Shown here: positions 13,076-26,234 of the stretch, piece by piece
Layout of the letters: each line of letters starts with the position of its first letter
Position numbering within the stretch: the stretch's first letter is position 1
NCBI GenBank assembly: GCA_024291935.2
Contig: CM044306.1
Coordinates: forward strand, 24,325,501 to 24,389,500
Direction of reading: 5' to 3'
DNA length: 64,000 nucleotides
DNA from: Okapia johnstoni
Lineage: Eukaryota > Chordata > Mammalia > Artiodactyla > Giraffidae
Position numbers and translations under genes: made by a program
The notes under the pieces: generated by a model
Database searches by the model: none
Seen by the model: only the letters and a program-made list of their open reading frames with translations
Told to the model about the DNA's origin: nothing

Positions 13076-14420
13076 TAAAAAACTGCTTTTTTAACTTTGA
13101 TGTTTTTCAACATTTTCAGGTTTACTTGGTAAAGACTATCAATTACCAAATGGACTGAGTTTCTTCAGCAGGATCCACCTACAAACGTGTATAGGTATGT
13201 TTTATGGCTTAAATCCCAAACTGGCTAATGCCAAGATAACCGGACTTCTGACATCAGCTGGTTTGGCCAATATAGGCCAGAATGCTACGTGAACATGGAA
13301 TAACCTTCGTTAGAGCAACTCAGCACTATTTTCCTAAGTGTGAAGTGTGCATATTTTTGGACCCAGCTATTGAGAATTCCTCATTAGCAGATAATAACAC
13401 AAGTATAAAAAGATATGCATACAAGGGTATTCGTTCTATAGCACTACTTAATACAACAAAAACTTGAAACATAAATAATGATACACACAGATCCTGGCAT
13501 ACTACACAGTCATTCGAATGATGATGTAGGTTTATATTAACTGACACAGAAATATGTCCACATGAGAAAAAATAAGAGTAAAGTACATGCGGGAATGGAA
13601 TCACGCAATCCCACCATGTAAAATTATGCACATACAACTATGCATATGTATGCTCATACCGAGAGATACCTAGGATAGGGGTAAAGATGAAGAAGGAGAT
13701 ATTTTGTTTCTTCATATTTTTCTGTAATCCTTAAATAATTTTGGATAAGCCTGTATAATTCTTTAGAAAAATAATAAACTTCTTCGTAACACTATAGAAG
13801 CAATTTGTTCCACACTCAAATAAGACACTAAGTACCCAAATACGTAATTTCTAAAAAATGATCCCTGTTCATGACTGAAAATGGTAAAACATTTGTTACT
13901 GAACTTACTGTAAACAATAGCCCTAGAAAGTTGAGAAATAGTTCTATTATGAAAACATCCAACATTAGCCAAAGACTCCAGGTTGTCAACGTTAACTGCA
14001 ACATTAGCTATATAATTTTAGCTTATAGACTTGACAGACACATCTCAGTATTATTATGCTAAGCTAGAGCTAAATTACAGTTATAAATATCAAGTTATTT
14101 CACATAGATTCTACTTACAGATAGACATATATTGTTTATAGTGTTTATACCTTAGCTTAGATCAGTCAATAGATTTTTCTGCACAAGCAACACAAATCTG
14201 TCCTGTTGCCAAGGATTTATGGTTCCATACCAATGAACTGGGGAGCTGCAAGAGATCCTACAATGCATTCAATATTCTCTATTATATGAGAGATGAGGAA
14301 AGATGAGGCTTTAAAATGTTAAATGGTTTCTGTAAGGTCAACAGCTAGTTGATGGCATAGCTGGGTCTATTACCCAGATTCTGGTCCTAACGGTCAAAAT
14401 GAATTATTTCTACATACTCA
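13076..14420. other. No gene; possible old L1 remnant
   Basis: AT-rich sequence. About 13420-13740 has the feel of an old L1M 3' region (GCATACTACACAGTCATTCG) but is too diverged to be sure. No gene was recognised. Confidence 0.4.
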
Positions 14421-14427
14421 TTAGGAC

Positions 14428-14649
14428 TCAGGCTTCTCTGGTAGCTCAGACAGTAAGAAATCTGCCTGAAATGCAGGAGAACTGGGTTCAATCCTTGGGT
14501 TGGGAAGATCCCCTGGAGAAGGGAATGAATACTCACGCCAGTATTCTTGCCTGGAGAATTCCCTGGACAGAGAAGCCTGGTGGGCTGTAGTCCATGGCTC
14601 GCAAAGAGTTGGACATGACTGAGTGACTAACACTTTCAGGCACACACCC
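14428..14649 (+). mobile_element. Bov-tA SINE inserted in an old L1
   Basis: A plus-strand Bov-tA from CAGGCTTCTCTGGTAGCTCA to ATGACTGAGTGACTAACAC. CATTAGGAC occurs on both sides (about 14419 and 14650), a likely target duplication within the L1 sequence. Confidence 0.88.
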
Positions 14650-15290
14650 ATTAGGACAGTGAAGATAAAAAATACAATTTCAGGTGTCAGCAAAGATGCA
14701 GAACAAACAAGACTTTTGTATGTTACTGGTGGAGATACAAAAGGGCACACTCTCTCTGGAAAACAGTTTGGCAGTTTGTTAAGAAAGTTAAACACACACA
14801 CCATATCATTAAGCAACCCCACTCCTAGGTATCTACTCTAGAGAAATGAGAATTTATATTCACCCAAAACTAGAAACAATCCACATGCCATTCAAGAACG
14901 AATAAACAATCTGTGGTATACCCACACAGTGGGATATAACTTGGTGATAAAAAGGAACAGACTGTTGATACCCAAAAATCTTGGATGAATCTCACAGGCA
15001 TTATGCTAAGTGCAGGAAGACAGTCTCAAAAGGTTACATACTGACTGATCCTATTTACACAGCACTTTCCAAAAGAGAAAACTATAGAGATGGACAACAG
15101 ATCAACGGTTGCCAGAGTGGAGGGTTGGGGAGAGTACCAATGCAAAGGGATTACAGGAAAGAGTCTTGGGTGATGGACTTGTTCTGCATCCTGACGTGGT
15201 GGTGGAAACATGAATCTATACAGGTACTGATACAAAGAACTGTACACATGCCAAAATATCAATTCTACTGTACATTAATTCAAAAATTAA
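14650..15290 (+). mobile_element. Old L1 (L1M-type) ORF2 3' fragment
   Basis: Diverged L1 ORF2 C-terminal region: GGAAAACAGTTTGGCAGTTT, then an AACAATCTGTGGTATACCCA-type segment, then the 3' part. Frames are broken. Confidence 0.75.
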
Positions 15291-15294
15291 AACA

Positions 15295-15405
15295 GGGGCT
15301 CCCCTGGTGTGGTTAGGACTTCAGGCTTCCACTCTAGGGGGCACAGATTTGATCCCTGGTCAGGGAACTAGGATCCTGCACACTACATGGCATGGCCAAA
15401 ATATT
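15295..15405 (+). mobile_element. CHR-type SINE fragment
   Basis: Reads GGGGCTCCCCTGGTGTGG through GATCCCTGGTCAGGGAACTA to CATGGCATGGCCAAAATAT, plus orientation. Confidence 0.8.
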
Positions 15406-15584
15406 TTTTTTAATAACAATTTAACGAAATTACTTACATAGTCTCTGGCTTCTAAAAGCCAGAAATATTTATGGGTTCTTAAATTCAATTTTAAAACTAA
15501 TTTTTCAATTAGCAAAATAAAATCATTTGATGGGTTTTTTCCTACAAAATCTCAACACCAAGAAAATAATACATTCACTTTGGC

Positions 15585-15675
15585 AAGTTACATAACCTCA
15601 CTTTGTCTTAATTTCCCTGTTGAAAAATGGAGATAATAATACCTACCTCAAAGGGTTATATGAGGATTAAATGGT
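15585..15675 (+). mobile_element. MIR element core
   Basis: A diverged MIR 3' core: TAACCTCACTTTGTCTTAAT, AATGGAGATAATAATACCTA and GGTTATATGAGGATTAAATG. Confidence 0.65.
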
Positions 15676-15863
15676 AGATAGATAAAGAAAAATACAGACA
15701 TATTCACAGTATACATAACTTTGGGTATGGAAATGAAAGACTTTTAAGTTTTGTCCTTCCATTGAACCAGGTTCTGATGATTGCTTTTCTGACAGAGCTA
15801 TCTCTGAAATATAGTCCAAGCCCAGAGTCTGATTTTCACACAGAGATAAAAATTCACTACTGA

Positions 15864-17002
15864 AGGTGAAAAGACAGCCTTCAGAATGGGAGAAAATAAT
15901 AGCAAACGAAGCAACAGACAAACAATTAATCTCAAAAATATACAAGCAACTCCTGCAGCTGAATTCCAGAAAAATAAACGACCCAATCAAAAAATGGGCC
16001 AAAGAACTAAACAGACATTTCTCCAAAGAAGACATACAGATGGCTAACAAACACATGAAAAGATGCTCAACATCACTCATTATTAGAGAAATGCAAATCA
16101 AAACCACAATGAGGTACCATTACACACCAGTCAGAATGGCTGCTATCCAAAAGTCTACAAGCAATAAATGCTGGAGAGGGTGTGGAGAAAAGGGAACCCT
16201 CTTACACTGTTGGTGGGAATGCAAACTAGTACAGCCACTATGGAGAACAGTGTGGAGATTCCTTAAAAAACTGGGAATAGAACTGCCATATGACCCAGCA
16301 ATCCCACTGCTAGGCATACACACTGAGGAAACCAGAATTGAAAGAGATGCGTGTACCCCGATGTTCATCGCAGCACTGTTTACAATAGCCAGGACATGGA
16401 AGCAACCTAGATGTCCATCGGCAGACGAATGGATAAGGAAGCTGTGGTACATATACACAATGGAATATTACTCAGCCATTAAAAAGAATACATTTGAATC
16501 GGTTCTATTGAGATGGATGAAACTGGAGCCCATTATACAGAGTGAAGTGAGCCAGAAAGAAAAGCACCAATACAGTATACTAATGCATGTATATGGAATT
16601 TGAAAGATGGTAATGGTAACCCTATATGTGAGACAGAATAAGAGACACAGATGCATAGAGCAGTCCTGTGGACTCTGAGGGAGAAGGTGAGGGTGGGACG
16701 TTCTGGGACAATAACATTGAAGCATGTATATTGTGATATGTGAAGCGGAACACCATTCCATGTTTTATGCATGGGACGGATGCTCAGGGATGGAGCATTG
16801 GGATGACACAGAGGGATGGGAGGGGGAGGGAGGTGGGAGGAGGGTTCGGGAGGGGGAGCACATGTGGACCCATGGCTGATTCATGTCAATGTATGGCAGA
16901 AACTACTACAATATTGTAAAGTAATTAGCCCCCAACTAAAATAAATAAATAAATAATAAATAAACAAATAAAGCAAGCTATGGATAAAACTTAAAAAAAA
17001 AA
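15864..17002 (+). mobile_element. Young 5'-truncated L1 with intact ORF2 C-terminus
   Basis: A 1.14 kb L1 3' end with a poly(A) tail, flanked by direct repeats AAAATTCACTACTGA at 15849-15863 and 17003-17017. The open frame 15866-16603 (245 codons) runs uninterrupted to the normal ORF2 stop and includes the C-terminal cysteine motif [18 protein letters not shown]. Endonuclease and reverse-transcriptase domains are missing, so the copy cannot move by itself. Its clean target duplication and intact frame suggest a fairly recent insertion. It is not a host gene. Confidence 0.95.
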
Positions 17003-17340
17003 AAAATTCACTACTGAGTCCTTGATGTATTTTTATTCTGTAACCATTTTACACAAATAAATTGTTATTTAAACCACACTTTGTGTTAAAGGTTATACGT
17101 ATATATTACATTTGTATATGTTTATATGTATTTGTTTGTATATATTTCTTAGTCCACTCATTTCTACCTAACAATGAATAAACAGGTAGCCAGTGCTTGA
17201 CTGTATGTGTGTGTGTATTAAGCAACAATAGGTGTACCATCTTTTAGAAGAACATAGTTTAAATGCTAGGGAAAATGAGAATCCAATTTTAACCTTTCCA
17301 GAGTTTCATCTTTAAGAATTAACTCTCTTTATGCAATAAC

Positions 17341-17543
17341 TGGGCTTCCCTGGTGAGGCTGAGCGGTAAGGAATCCGCCTGCCAGTGCAGGAGATGCAGG
17401 TGCAATTCCTGAGTCAGGAAGACTGCCTGGAAAAGGAAATGGCAACCTGGGGAAATCTCACAGACAGAGGAGCCTGTCTGTGAGGTATAGTCCATGAGGT
17501 CTCAAAAGAGTCAGACACAACTTAGTGACTAAACAGCAATAAT
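17341..17543 (+). mobile_element. Bov-tA SINE
   Basis: From GGGCTTCCCTGGTGAGGCTG to GTCAGACACAACTTAGTGAC, plus orientation. Confidence 0.9.
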
Positions 17544-18298
17544 GCAGTAACTAAGGTCATAAATACCGTGATTTCCTTCATGCCACGTTTCTTAACACTT
17601 CAAACTCATACCATTCAGCACAGCTTTTCACTTTATCACTCCCCCCATCCCCCTTTAATCCAGTAAGCATTTGTTTAGCATCAACGTCAAGAAAATACTT
17701 TTTGTTAAGTTCTATTTAGGGCGATGATTTTCAAACTGTCTGTCCCATCCCAAGTTTTACAGATGAAATAGTGTAAAATAACAGACTCACAGATGGTAAG
17801 GCTAACTACCGTTTCTGGAGCTTTGTTTCAGTTGTAGGTGGTGGTACACATGTGAGGGCATACATGTGGGCATGCATATACTGCTTCTCTCTGTGGATCA
17901 TGGTCCAAAAGTTTGAGAAACAGTGTTACAGAGTTTTGGAGAAATAAATTACAATGTATGTGTACAATGAAATATTATATGAGAATAAGTGAAGTACTGT
18001 TACACACAATATGAGTGAATCTTATAAGCCATACTCAAATGAGCACATATTGTATTACACTTACATATGGCTTAGAGATTTTTCACAATAATATATAGTT
18101 TCTTCATTCTTTTTTGTAGCCATATAAAATTTACCCAACTGTATGAATATACGCTAACTTATTTATCCAATTCTTACTGTAAGTATTTAGGATTTTCCTA
18201 AATATTTACTGAGCTAATTTAAATGACTTTGTATGACTAGTGCGTATGCCTGTATGCTGAAGAAAACTGAAGAGTTGAGGATGCTTCAGGTAAGGTAA
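17544..18298. other. No gene; possible old L1 remnant
   Basis: AT-rich sequence. 17930-18060 resembles the 3' region of an old L1 but weakly. Nothing else was seen. Confidence 0.4.
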
Positions 18299-18308
18299 GT
18301 TCAAACTC

Positions 18309-19884
18309 TTGTTCAGTCCCTCATTCATGTCCGATTCTTTGCGACCCCATGGACTGCAGCACACCAGGCTTCCCTGTCCGTCACCATCTCCTGGAGTTTC
18401 CCCAAACTCATGTCCACTGAGTTGGTGATGCCAATCAATCATCTCATCTTCTGTTGTCCCCTTCTCTGCCTGCCTTCGATCTTTCCCATCATTAGGGTCT
18501 TTCCCAATGAATTGGCTCTTCGAATCAGATGACCAAAGTAGGAGCATCAGCTTCAGCATCAGTCCTTCCAATGAATATTCATGGTTGATTTCCTTTAGGA
18601 TTGACTGGTTTGGTCTCCTTGCAGTCCAAGGGACTCTCAAGAGTCTTCTCCAGCACCACAGTTCAAAGGCATCAATTCTTTGGCACTCGGCCTTCCTTAT
18701 GGTCCAGCTCTCACATTCAGACATGACTACTGGAAAAACCATAGCTTTGACTATACAGATCTTTAGAGGCATAGTAATATCTCTGCTTTTCAAGACGCTG
18801 TCTACATTTGTCGTTGTTTTTCTTCCAAGGAGCAAGCAGCTTTTAATTTTATGGCTACAGTCACTATCCGCAGTGATTTTGGAGTCCGAGAAAATAAAGT
18901 CTGTCACTGTTTCCATTGCTTCCCCATCTATTTTCTATGAAGTGATGGGACCAGATGCGATGATCTTAGTTTTCTGAATGCTGAGTTTTAAGCTACTTTT
19001 TCACTCTCCTCTTTCACCTTCATCAAGAGATTAGGCTCTTTAATCTCTTTAATTCCTTTTCACTTTCTGCCATAAGGGTGCTGTCATCTGCATATCTGAG
19101 GTTATTGATATTTATCCCCTCAATCTTGATTCCAGCTTATGATTCATTCAGCCAGGCATTTAGCATGACGTACTCTGCATGTAAGTTAAATAAGCAGGTT
19201 GATAATATACAGCCTTGACATACTCCTTTCCCAATTTTGAACCAATCTGTTTTTCCATGTCTGGTTCTAACTGTTGCTTCTTGATCTGCATATAGGTTTC
19301 TCAAGAGGCAGGTAAGGTGGTCTTGTATTCCCATCTCTTTAAGAATTTTCCAGTTTGTTGTGATCTACACAGTCAAACGCTTTAGTGTAGTCAATGAAGC
19401 AGAAGTAAGATGTTTTTCTGGGATTCTCTTGCTTTTTCTACGATCCAATGGATGATGGCAATTTGATCTCTGATTCTTCTGCCTTTCCTAAATCCAGCTT
19501 GTAGATCTGGAATTTCTTGGTTCACAAACTGTTGAAGCCTAGCTTAAAGGATTTTGAGCATTACTTTTCTAGCATGTGAAATGAATACAATTCTGTGGTA
19601 GTTTGAACATTCTTTGGCATTGCCCTTCTTTGGGACTGGAATGAAAAATGACCTTTTCCAGTTCTGTGACCACTGCTGCATTTTCCAAATTTGCTAGCAT
19701 ATTGAGTGCAGCACTTTAACAGCATCATCTTTGAGGATTTGAAATAATTCAGCTGGAATTCCATCACTTCCACTATCTTTGTAGTGACGCTTCCAAAGGC
19801 CCACCTGACTTCACACTCCAGGATGTCTGGCTCTAGGTGAGTGATCACACCATCGTGGTTATCCAGGTCATTAAGATCTTTTTT
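18309..19884 (-). mobile_element. BovB LINE, 1.58 kb, with target-site duplication
   Basis: A 5'-truncated BovB on the minus strand, bounded by exact 10 bp direct repeats GTTCAAACTC at 18299-18308 and 19885-19894. The frame 18206-18916 is the ORF2 C-terminus run into flanking sequence, and 19137-19334 is a reverse-transcriptase palm segment (CLFNLHAEYVML). Frames are broken. Confidence 0.95.
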
Positions 19885-20195
19885 GTTCAAACTCCAGCTC
19901 TTGGTATATTAATATAGGAAAAGTTCATGGGCAGCTGGGACATAGTTTAAGAGGAACTGGGGGAAAAAACCAGATTTATCTACAAAACTGAGGTCACAAA
20001 TGTTCTCCTTGCCACCCTCTCAAGAAACAAAACAGTACTTTACTGTATTATTTTTTGCATTTCAATATTCATAGGCCACTGATATTATTCCAGATATATT
20101 AAAATGATATATTCAAAAGGGTAAAAACAATTTATAAGGGCCTAGTTATAAACCTAATTTTATAGCTCACACAGTATAATTAAGAAGTTATATTC

Positions 20196-20496
20196 TGGGA
20201 CTTCCCTGGTGGTCCAGTAGTTAAGAATTCACCTGCCAGTGCAGGGGACACAAGTTTAATCCCTGGTCCAGGAAGATCCCAAATGCTGTGGAGCAACTAA
20301 GCCTGTGTGCCACAACTACTGAACCCCCTGCGCCTAGAGCCTCTGCTCCCCAAGAGAAATCACCACAGTGAGAATCCCATGCACCGAAACTCTAGAGCAG
20401 TCCCTGCTCAACACAACTAGAGAAAGCCCATGAGCAGCAACTAAGACCCAGTATAGACAAAAATAAACAAAAAATTTTAAAAAGATTATTTAAAAA
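20196..20496 (+). mobile_element. CHR-type SINE, complete, with target-site duplication
   Basis: Head GGACTTCCCTGGTGGTCCAG, repeated CACAACTACTGA phrases, A-rich tail. An exact 14 bp duplication AAGAAGTTATATTC lies at 20182-20195 and 20497-20510. Confidence 0.93.
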
Positions 20497-21357
20497 AAGA
20501 AGTTATATTCCATTGAATCCCCCAAACTGAATCTAAATCACAAAGCTGAAAAGTATAAATGTGTTGAAGATTATATTCTACACTAGCATTGAAGTCAAAA
20601 GGAATCACCCACACTGCCTATCTTGGTGAAATCCAGGCAGTCACATTTTCTGATACCACATCCATAGTAAAGACCAAAAATCATGCTCAGGAGCCATTCT
20701 TTGCATTATTTCCATTCTTATTCTCTTCCAACAATCCTTTCTCACCACACACTGATTGGCCTATCAAGAAACTGACAAAACCAACAAGCCATCTACTAAG
20801 CCATTTGACTCCAGTAAACTAGACAGAAAAAAAAAATAGCACCCCTTCCAAAAAAAAAGCTTACTTGGCAAAATGTATTATAGTTGAGAAAAAATTATGT
20901 TAACTTAATCATCTAAACCTTGTTTAGTCAGTGGGTTCATATAGCATAAATGCTGCTGTTATACATTCTGGCCAAGGCTGTTTTTTTCAAGTGTTCTGCA
21001 AAGTCTGAGGTGAGTCTAAGACCATTACTTTCCAATGCCTCTTTATCAGTAATCCAATACTAGTGACTGATTCCACTGATGGGCAAGCCCCTAGGTGACT
21101 CAATAATAAAGGAAAATAAGGCTTAGCAGATTCCCTTGAGCTATTTCCTAATGCATTACTGATGTGACCACCTTATCTAAAAAGTCTCTAGCTAACTCTT
21201 GGGTTATGCACTTATAGTGATATTCTGCAAAAATGACAGAATAATTTAATTCTATAGAACTCAAGAAACCCTATTTTAAAAGTTCTGTGTATTGACTAAA
21301 ACTGTATACGTGCCCTGAATCTACTTTTCAAAGTAACCAGTCTCTTAAACCATGTTT

Positions 21358-21476
21358 ATGTATGTGAAGTCGCTCAGTCATGTCCGACTCTTTGCGACCC
21401 CATGGACTGTAGCCTACCAGGCTCCTCCATCCGTCCATGGGATTTTCCAGGCAAGAGTACTGGAGTGGGCTGTCAT
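21358..21476 (-). mobile_element. Bov-A SINE fragment
   Basis: GAAGTCGCTCAGTCATGTCC to GAGTACTGGAGTGGGCTGTC; it lacks the tRNA-derived head. Confidence 0.85.
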
Positions 21477-22249
21477 TAAAAAAATAATACTGCATTTTAC
21501 CATAAACTTGCCTTTTTGACTAAAAACAATGCTGGAAACTATATACACAACCTAAAGGTATAGGTCTAAAGTGGAGAGCTGATCAAATTTGACAGGTAAG
21601 GGACCTTACTTTTCTTTCCTTCACCCATCAAAGCAAAAATGCCTTAGGCACTCAAACTTATAGCCATAATAATGGTTTATGATCAAAACTTCAGAAGAGC
21701 AATGAGAATTTTTTAAGAAAAAAGTTCGTAAGTGTTTTCGAATATCAAAGATAACTGCTATATAAACAAACAGATTAACTAAAATAAGTATCCAATGTCT
21801 TCACTGATTCCACCAAGCACTTTATGACTTGCATTAACCATGAAAATTTACACAAGGCTTTGCACGTGATTCAACTCTGGACACAGAACTCATTGAGCTA
21901 CATTAGTGTCCTAAAACACCCCTTTTACCACGTAAGCTCTGAAAAGGCTTAAAACAAGCACAGCCTGTGGGTAACACTGTTGAATTTGGAGCTAAGTTTT
22001 ACTGTCTCCACCAAGTTCAGCCAGCCATAGAGCAACAAATCAACAAGCACAGTGCACCTGCAAGACTTAGGTATGCACCAAGTTAAATATTTGCAATTTT
22101 TTCATCTCAAATGGGCACAAATTAAAGTATGCAGATTGCAGCACCAGACCTCTAAATCCTGTAAGCCAAAATGATCTGTAGTTCCACTCCCACATCACTC
22201 CTGTCCTACCATTGAGTCCTTAATGTGTATATGTGCCTGTGTTCCAGAA

Positions 22250-22395
22250 GTTCATATATATTATCTCTAATATCATAACAAACCTCATTCTTCTGATGAG
22301 GAAACTGAGGCTATAGATAGGTCAAGGTGACTAGTCCAATGCTGTAAAGGCAGTGGAGCTTTATTCAAATCTAGTTCTGCCTGGCTCCAAAGAAC
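22250..22395 (+). mobile_element. MIR element
   Basis: Diverged MIR with the hallmark GATGAGGAAACTGAGGCTAT followed by GGTGACTAGTCCAATG. Confidence 0.75.
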
Positions 22396-25300
22396 CATCT
22401 CCCTGATCCTCCCTCAGCTAAAGTCACTAACTCTAACACCAACTCACTTTTACCAAAATAAATTCTGCTTATCAAAATCATCTCATCAAAATGCTAACTG
22501 TCTGAAATGATGACAATAGATGAGAAAAACATCATACCTAAAACGGTAGCATAAGACTCAGAAATTCCTGGTGAGGAAATGCAGTCACCTTCTTTAGTTC
22601 CAAAGGCTATGATTCAAAATACAAGAGAATCCAGTTGAGTTCTTTTTTGCTTTTGGTTGTCTCTCAACTGACTTTTTAGAACAAGGGAAATGAAACTCAA
22701 GAGTATATTCACATTTTGGTGAAATTTTATGAAACTCTTGAGAAAAGGGTGATTTGTTTTTAAACAGTTTTTACAAGTTTGCTTCTTCGAAAGGCTTCAG
22801 ACATTCAAAAACAAAATCACATCAGCAGCATTACTAATCAACTTTTTTCTATAGACTTGAAAAGTATTTTCTTACCACACTACAAGATTACTTCCCATAC
22901 TGAGAGCAGAAATGGAAACAGCTCTGGGTGTTATGCATCAGATCTTGAGGCCACAGTTGCAGAAAGTAGGTGCTGTTTCCCTTGAGTAGAAGCTGCTGAT
23001 CTGAAACCTCCTAAGGGAAGGGTGTCTGAAGAAGAGCGTTGAAAAAACTATAGCAAGCTGTTTGTGCTAATGAGAGTGAGCTGCCGGTACCACCACTCCG
23101 TGTTTCACTGCTATGCAATTGTTTTACAGCTTCCAAGCTCTGAATTTGGCAGAGAGAATGCTGTTCTCACAGCCTTATGAGTTATACGATCAGCTGCTTT
23201 GTGGTGTGTGGGTGTTTACCTAGGTAAGGGACTGGTTAGAAGAGGTTCTATGATGTTAAATCAAGGAAGCACACTGTCCCCTGAGATTTTAATGATTTGT
23301 CATATAATACTACACTGAGAAAGAGAAGTAACATATTTGCAATTTTGAAATTCTTTGGGGTTAGGATAGGCAAATACTTTCTAACAATAAAACTTTAGGC
23401 ACGACATGAAAAAAAACATAACCTGCAATATAAGCCACCTCAATCATGTTTATTAGATAATAAAAATGCAATATTTGCAATCTCAGCATGCTTTCATAGG
23501 GTATACTGCATAATTATTAGAATAAATGCTATTCTTCAGGTGAATGAAACCGGTTTGATGCAAGATTCCAAGCCTCCCTTGCCATCCAAAATGCTGTTAA
23601 TACCATAAATTCCTTAGCCTCTCAGAAACTCCAAAATACCAAAAATACGAAAGTCCTAAAGGATTTTGTAAGCGAAAAATATTACCAGAATTACAAGCTC
23701 CTGGAGAGCTGGGGACCTGTTTCTTTTATCTCACTGCCCATCATAACACTATCACAGACTGTCTCCTGACTGAGATATGGTCAAAAGGCAAAGGCTGAGG
23801 GCAGGGTGATTTAAACAAGAATAGTTGATATTTATCCCCTGCTTATTGTAGAACGGTGCAACATTCATACCTAGTTCTAGATTTTAAACATGGAGACGGA
23901 ATTTCCTAATTATAATTAAAATCCTTCCATTAAAACAACATTTTAAAACAGATGATTCTGATGGTAACATCACCCTGAAAAAAAGACATGAAATCACATT
24001 TAATAAAGTTGAAAAATCTTCACAGAGCAGGTACTCTACCATGGGAAAGATAAGGCCTTCTTTTAAGAGATCAGATCAAGCTCAAACAACACAAAATGAT
24101 TCCAGATAGGCATTAGAAAACAGACCACTGATTCTGCTGTTGAAATCTGCTACATTTATAGGAGAGTGCAAGGCACATTTAGACACATTTAGACAAGTTA
24201 CTTTGACTCCGGTTTTAACTTTTTCTGAAATTCTCACATACATTTCTTTACTGCAAGACAGGGAAATGATACCTTACAAATACCTAACTCACTGTAATTA
24301 AGGAACAAAACACAAGAACACATATTTCATCTAGTTTGTTGCTTACTGCTCAGGACCAAAGTAATGCCAATCCTCAAGAAAGAAATAAAGGAAAACACAA
24401 AACTCAAAGTCCTTTCAATACAGATTTTAACCTCAGGGCCCAGGACCAGGCTCAAGATGACTGTAACTGCATACAAAATTATGAGTGTCTATTTCCCCTG
24501 GAAGAGGGTCCTAAAGGCTTCCATGACTCCAAAGAGAGGTTAGGAACCACTAACACAGACATTTTCAGAATCCTGAACACTCAGCAGTGTACATTTTCAA
24601 CAAAATTATACTAAAGGCAGTATCTATCTGAACACATGTGCACAGTCCTGATACAAACAACCCAGATGCCTGCCAGCCCTATCACAGTACAGCTCACCAC
24701 TCTCAAATCAGCCCTACACGGGAACACAACCAACATTCAGTGCACACACTTCTCACATGCCAGCCACAGCACCTCTTCATTCCCTAAGCAAATACATGTT
24801 GTCAACAAAGCATGTGCTATTTGCCATTCCCAGAACAATACGGACCGTGCCATCTCTGGAAAAGAAAAAAAAAAAATTCGTCCCAAAATATTACCCTATA
24901 TATTTACTATGCCTTGACCACAGATGTTAAACATTACAACAAAACAAACGAAATTTTTAAAAAAATTAAATTCCCACACACCATACGTAATTAACTGAGG
25001 GGGAAAAAAAAAACAAACCATCACTCAGGTATTACTGAGGATCCACGGGAGATGTAATGTATACAGGGGAAACGCTGGAAAGACGATGCTTGAACACAGA
25101 GGCAACCTGAGGACAATCAAAGACAGACTCACACAGCAACATCCTGAGAACATGGATGTGGAAAGCACCCTTCTCCAAAGGCAATAGCACATTCCTTTGA
25201 CTGGCACAAGCCATTCCTGACAATGGATCCGCGATGACAGGGACTGTTCAGCAATCAGGAAGTGTGTGTGTGTGTGGGTGTGTGTCCGCCCGCGCGTGTT

Positions 25301-25599
25301 GTGGGGGAGGGATGTGCTAGATGTGATCAAAGACTGGCCCTCTTCAAGAAGAGCAGACGGGATCTTAAATCGTGAAGACGGTGTTTCAGGGTGAAGCAGG
25401 GGTATTTATCATTTCTGGCGGAGACATTCCTCGACAATGAAACATGTTCTGTGCAGATGTAACGGGGGTGTCACTACCTTCAGTGGCTCCCATCTAAGAA
25501 TCTTAAGCAGAGCCTGATTGGAGGGGAGGCTGTGATGGGGGTGGAGAAAGGTCTGCATTACCCTCTGGGTGAGTATTGGGCGGGTGTACACTTAGATGC
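22396..25599. other. Unique putative intronic sequence
   Basis: About 3.2 kb largely free of young repeats, a marked change from the repeat-dense interval to its left. No exon was recognised. A short TG-rich stretch (25261-25288) precedes the CpG island. Low repeat density beside a promoter is compatible with regulatory sequence, but nothing specific can be named. Confidence 0.5.
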
Positions 25600-26231
25600 A
25601 TTTTTATCTCAGGCGGCACAATACTCCCGGGGGTTGGTGGTTTGGGCGCAGCCGCAGGGCAGGGGAGAAAGTGGGTGCAAGCCACCAGCTGCGGGGCAGA
25701 AGAATGCTCGAAGGAGGACCGGTGCAAGCCTCCCCTCGGCCCGCTACCCCGTGCAACCCTAGCTTCCCCTCGGGCCTCCGGGCGAGCGCACTCTGCAAAA
25801 CTGGAGCCCAGCCCGGGTCCGAGAAAGAGGGGGCGAAGGGACAGAAGCGGGCGCCTCCAGCCAGGCTCGGGGCCAGAAGAGCTCAGCGCCCGGGGCCTCC
25901 CCGCCGGATGGGGGGCTGCTCCGGCCTAGTGCACGCAGCTGCCTCGGCGAAGGGTTAACCCGGCGCCCAGAGCCCCTGTCGACTCGGCGGGCGGCGGAGA
26001 GGAAGGGCTGCTGCCAGGGGCGCAGCCGCGACTGTGGCGTGTGCGTGGGGGGCAGGGGCTCCTACTCACCCGGGCCGGCCGCCTCCGCCTCCGCCGCCCC
26101 GACCGCCGCCTCGGCGGTCCATCCCTGCGGCGGGGGGCCTGTAGCCGCGGCGCTCGAGTAACAACCGCCGGCCGGGCCGGCCCCTCCCCCCTGCCCAACG
26201 TCTGTCCTCAGGGCCGCTCCGCAGACCCGGC

Positions 26232-26234
<3 letters not shown>

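Larger units (their letters stand above)
1..26069 (-). other. Putative first intron of ZNF652 (partial)
   Basis: This AT-rich, transposon-laden sequence lies downstream of the minus-strand donor at 26069. No ORF encodes zinc fingers or any ZNF652 coding sequence that I recognise, consistent with the long first intron of this gene in human. The call depends on the CpG island being the ZNF652 promoter. Confidence 0.45.

Noticed and set aside
15866..16603. 245-codon ORF as a host gene
   Set aside because: It is the C-terminal part of L1 ORF2 inside a truncated LINE with target duplications.
18206..18916. 236-codon minus ORF as a host gene
   Set aside because: It is a BovB ORF2 C-terminal frame fused to flanking sequence.
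1..26069. ZNF652 coding exon
   Set aside because: No ORF here has its zinc fingers or acidic N-terminal region; only a synteny-based intron call is justified.
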